Source of the DNA: Nitrospiraceae bacterium
GTDB taxonomy: Bacteria > Nitrospirota > Nitrospiria > Nitrospirales > UBA8639
DNA: 6,459 nt
NCBI GenBank assembly: GCA_003523945.1
Contig: DOFS01000541.1
Coordinates: 1-6,459, forward strand
Direction: 5' to 3'
A model generated the notes under the pieces. The model was given only the letters and a program-made list of their open reading frames with translations, did not search any database and was not told where the DNA came from. Position numbers and translations under genes: made by a program. Positions 5,166-6,459 of the stretch are shown here, in pieces; positions within the stretch are counted from its first letter, which is position 1, and each line of letters opens with the position of its first letter.

Positions 5166-6459
5166 GTGTCCCATGCCGTTCCACACAGCCTCACCTTGAG
5201 AAGAGGATTTTCCCCCTACCCTTTCCGCGTTCTCCTCTTTCTCGTGGTAATTGGTGTGATCCCGTTGCTCCATCCCGCACAGACCCAGGCGGATACGCGC
5301 AGTATCACCGTGGACGGAAAAGTTCCAGCCCAATACCTGGCGGAAACGCAGGGAAAATCCTGGGCGGTAATCATCGGGGTCGATAAATATATGAATCTCG
5401 CGGGACTGGCCTATGCGGTCGATGATGCGAAAGCCGTGGCCAGGATGCTCGAGAGCCAAGGATTCACGGTCACATCACTTTATAATACTCAAGCCACGAG
5501 AAAAGCGATTCTTCGGGAGTTACGCCAAAATCTTCTGACCCGGGTACAAAAAAATGATCGCGTGGTGATCTTTTTTGCAGGGCATATTGGTGAAACTTCA
5601 AGCAAGGGGAAACAACAACCCGAGGGATATATGATGCCCGTCGATACCGAACCCGGCCTCCTCGCAGACACCGCAATCAGCGTGGAGTTGTTTCGTGAGC
5701 TTTCGGCGGAGCTTCCGGCAAAACAGGTCTTGTTTCTCATTGATATATGTTATGGAAGCATAACCGGTCGCAATCTGCGCTCCCTTCCGCCCATGACCAA
5801 GAATTATCTGCAGAGGATTGCCAGTGAACCTGCCCGCCAATTGATTACGGCGGGAGGAACCGGGCAACAAGCCTTGGCGGGGCCAAAATGGAAACACAGC
5901 GTGTTCACATATTATCTTCTGGAAGCCATCGGAAAGGGCCACGGTGATCTGAACGGAGATGGCATCATACCTACCTCCGAACTCTTCGCCTTTTTGGATG
6001 AGCATGTGCAATCGGCCGCACTCACCCATAACCATGTGCAACGGCCGGAAATGTGGGGGTTGAGCCAGGATAGGGGGGAGTTTGTGTTTATTCCGGGAAA
6101 AAAATCTTCAAAACCCCAAACGGCCAAAGACCAAAAGCGTCAGGGCGGTGGAAGTAATCCGGAGACCGGAACAATCGAGACAATTGTCGGTCTCTTGAAG
6201 AGTTTCAGTAATCCCTTTGATGCCTTCACCGACAATGCACCCTCGGGAACAAACGAGCAGGTTGAAAAACAAACAACCCTGGCAGAAGAGGCGGCGGCGT
6301 TGGCAAAAGAACGGGAAAGGTTTGAATTACAGGCACTACAAACGCTTAAGGAGCAACAACAACGAGAGAAAGAGCTTCAAGCTCAACTGGCCGAAACCCA
6401 ACGCCTGGCGGCCGAGGAAGAGCAACGCCGGGTGGCTGCGGAACAGGCCCGTCAGGAAC
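5166..6459 (+). CDS. Secreted caspase-like protease (peptidase C14) with EF-hand loop and coiled coil, C-terminus cut by window edge
   Basis: From GTG 5166, 431 codons run open to the window edge. Residues 21-42 (RVLLFLVVIGVI, then HPAQTQA) form a signal peptide, so the protein is probably periplasmic. The caspase fold spans about 66-310: WAVIIGVDKY (66-75), DDAKAVARML (86-95), DRVVIFFAGH (131-140) with catalytic H140, and FLIDICYGS (190-198) with catalytic C195. The usual HG is HIG here (I141). DLNGDGIIPTSE (261-272) is a full 12-residue EF-hand-type loop (D261, N263, D265, G266, I268, E272), suggesting calcium binding as in many bacterial caspase homologues. Residues 364-431 are Gln/Glu/Ala-rich coiled coil. 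Such proteins often continue into an FGE-fold or repeat domain, which would lie outside the window. The start is uncertain: TTG 5196 gives a more compact signal peptide, and RR at 12-13 is only weakly Tat-like. Confidence 0.88.
   Translation, partial: MSHAVPHSLTLRRGFSPYPFRVLLFLVVIGVIPLLHPAQTQADTRSITVDGKVPAQYLAETQGKSWAVIIGVDKYMNLAGLAYAVDDAKAVARMLESQGFTVTSLYNTQATRKAILRELRQNLLTRVQKNDRVVIFFAGHIGETSSKGKQQPEGYMMPVDTEPGLLADTAISVELFRELSAELPAKQVLFLIDICYGSITGRNLRSLPPMTKNYLQRIASEPARQLITAGGTGQQALAGPKWKHSVFTYYLLEAIGKGHGDLNGDGIIPTSELFAFLDEHVQSAALTHNHVQRPEMWGLSQDRGEFVFIPGKKSSKPQTAKDQKRQGGGSNPETGTIETIVGLLKSFSNPFDAFTDNAPSGTNEQVEKQTTLAEEAAALAKERERFELQALQTLKEQQQREKELQAQLAETQRLAAEEEQRRVAAEQARQE

Noticed and set aside
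5064..5459. 131-residue minus-strand frame over the caspase-like gene start
   Set aside because: Shadow of the plus-strand caspase gene, which has a recognisable domain in that overlap.
1..6459. CRISPR array, insertion sequence or toxin-antitoxin pair
   Set aside because: No regularly spaced repeats, no transposase motifs or terminal inverted repeats around a gene, and no small two-gene unit were found.

Overview
The window reads as ordinary chromosomal DNA from a Gram-negative, flagellated bacterium. It holds a flagellar rod-type protein, an outer-membrane beta-barrel with a signal peptide and a C-terminal Phe, a tRNA with an encoded CCA, and G+C near 50% by eye. The combination of a Zn-dependent MDR dehydrogenase, a membrane-anchored FGE-fold protein and a secreted caspase-like protein recalls Nitrospirota (Nitrospira-like) genomes, but that assignment is recollection of gene style and was not tested.

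Layout from left to right. (1) 1-240, minus strand: the N-terminal 80 codons of a small flagellar basal-body rod (FlgC-type) protein, cut by the window edge and preceded by a good match to a flagellar sigma-28 promoter. (2) 241-481: a divergent regulatory region with the sigma-28-like box, a sigma-70-like promoter on the plus strand, two short palindromes and a 21-bp-spaced direct repeat. (3) 482-1435, plus: a complete 317-aa Zn-dependent medium-chain dehydrogenase. (4) 1519-1594, plus: tRNA-Thr(UGU) with an extended -10 box just upstream. (5) 1595-2100: about 500 bp with no convincing gene and two clean inverted repeats. (6) 2101-3156, plus: a 351-aa protein with one membrane anchor and an FGE/SUMF1-type domain that lacks the two catalytic cysteines. 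(7) 3261-4535, minus and convergent with (6): a 424-aa exported outer-membrane beta-barrel resembling the phenol-degradation MetA family. (8) 4536-5165: about 630 bp without a confident gene. It holds small hairpins, one unassigned open frame, and a 17-codon mini-ORF with a strong Shine-Dalgarno site. (9) 5166-6459, plus: a secreted caspase-like (peptidase C14) protein with an intact His/Cys dyad, a perfect EF-hand-type loop and a long coiled coil, running off the right edge.

No operon joins these genes, because strands alternate and the gaps are wide. The only thematic link is that the FGE-fold, beta-barrel and caspase-like products are all predicted to act in the cell envelope or periplasm; caspase-like and FGE-fold domains are also often fused or adjacent in bacteria. 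I found no CRISPR array, insertion sequence or prophage gene, and nothing that I can defend as a wholly new system. The best leads are the caspase/FGE neighbourhood and the mini-ORF or possible frameshift ahead of the caspase gene.
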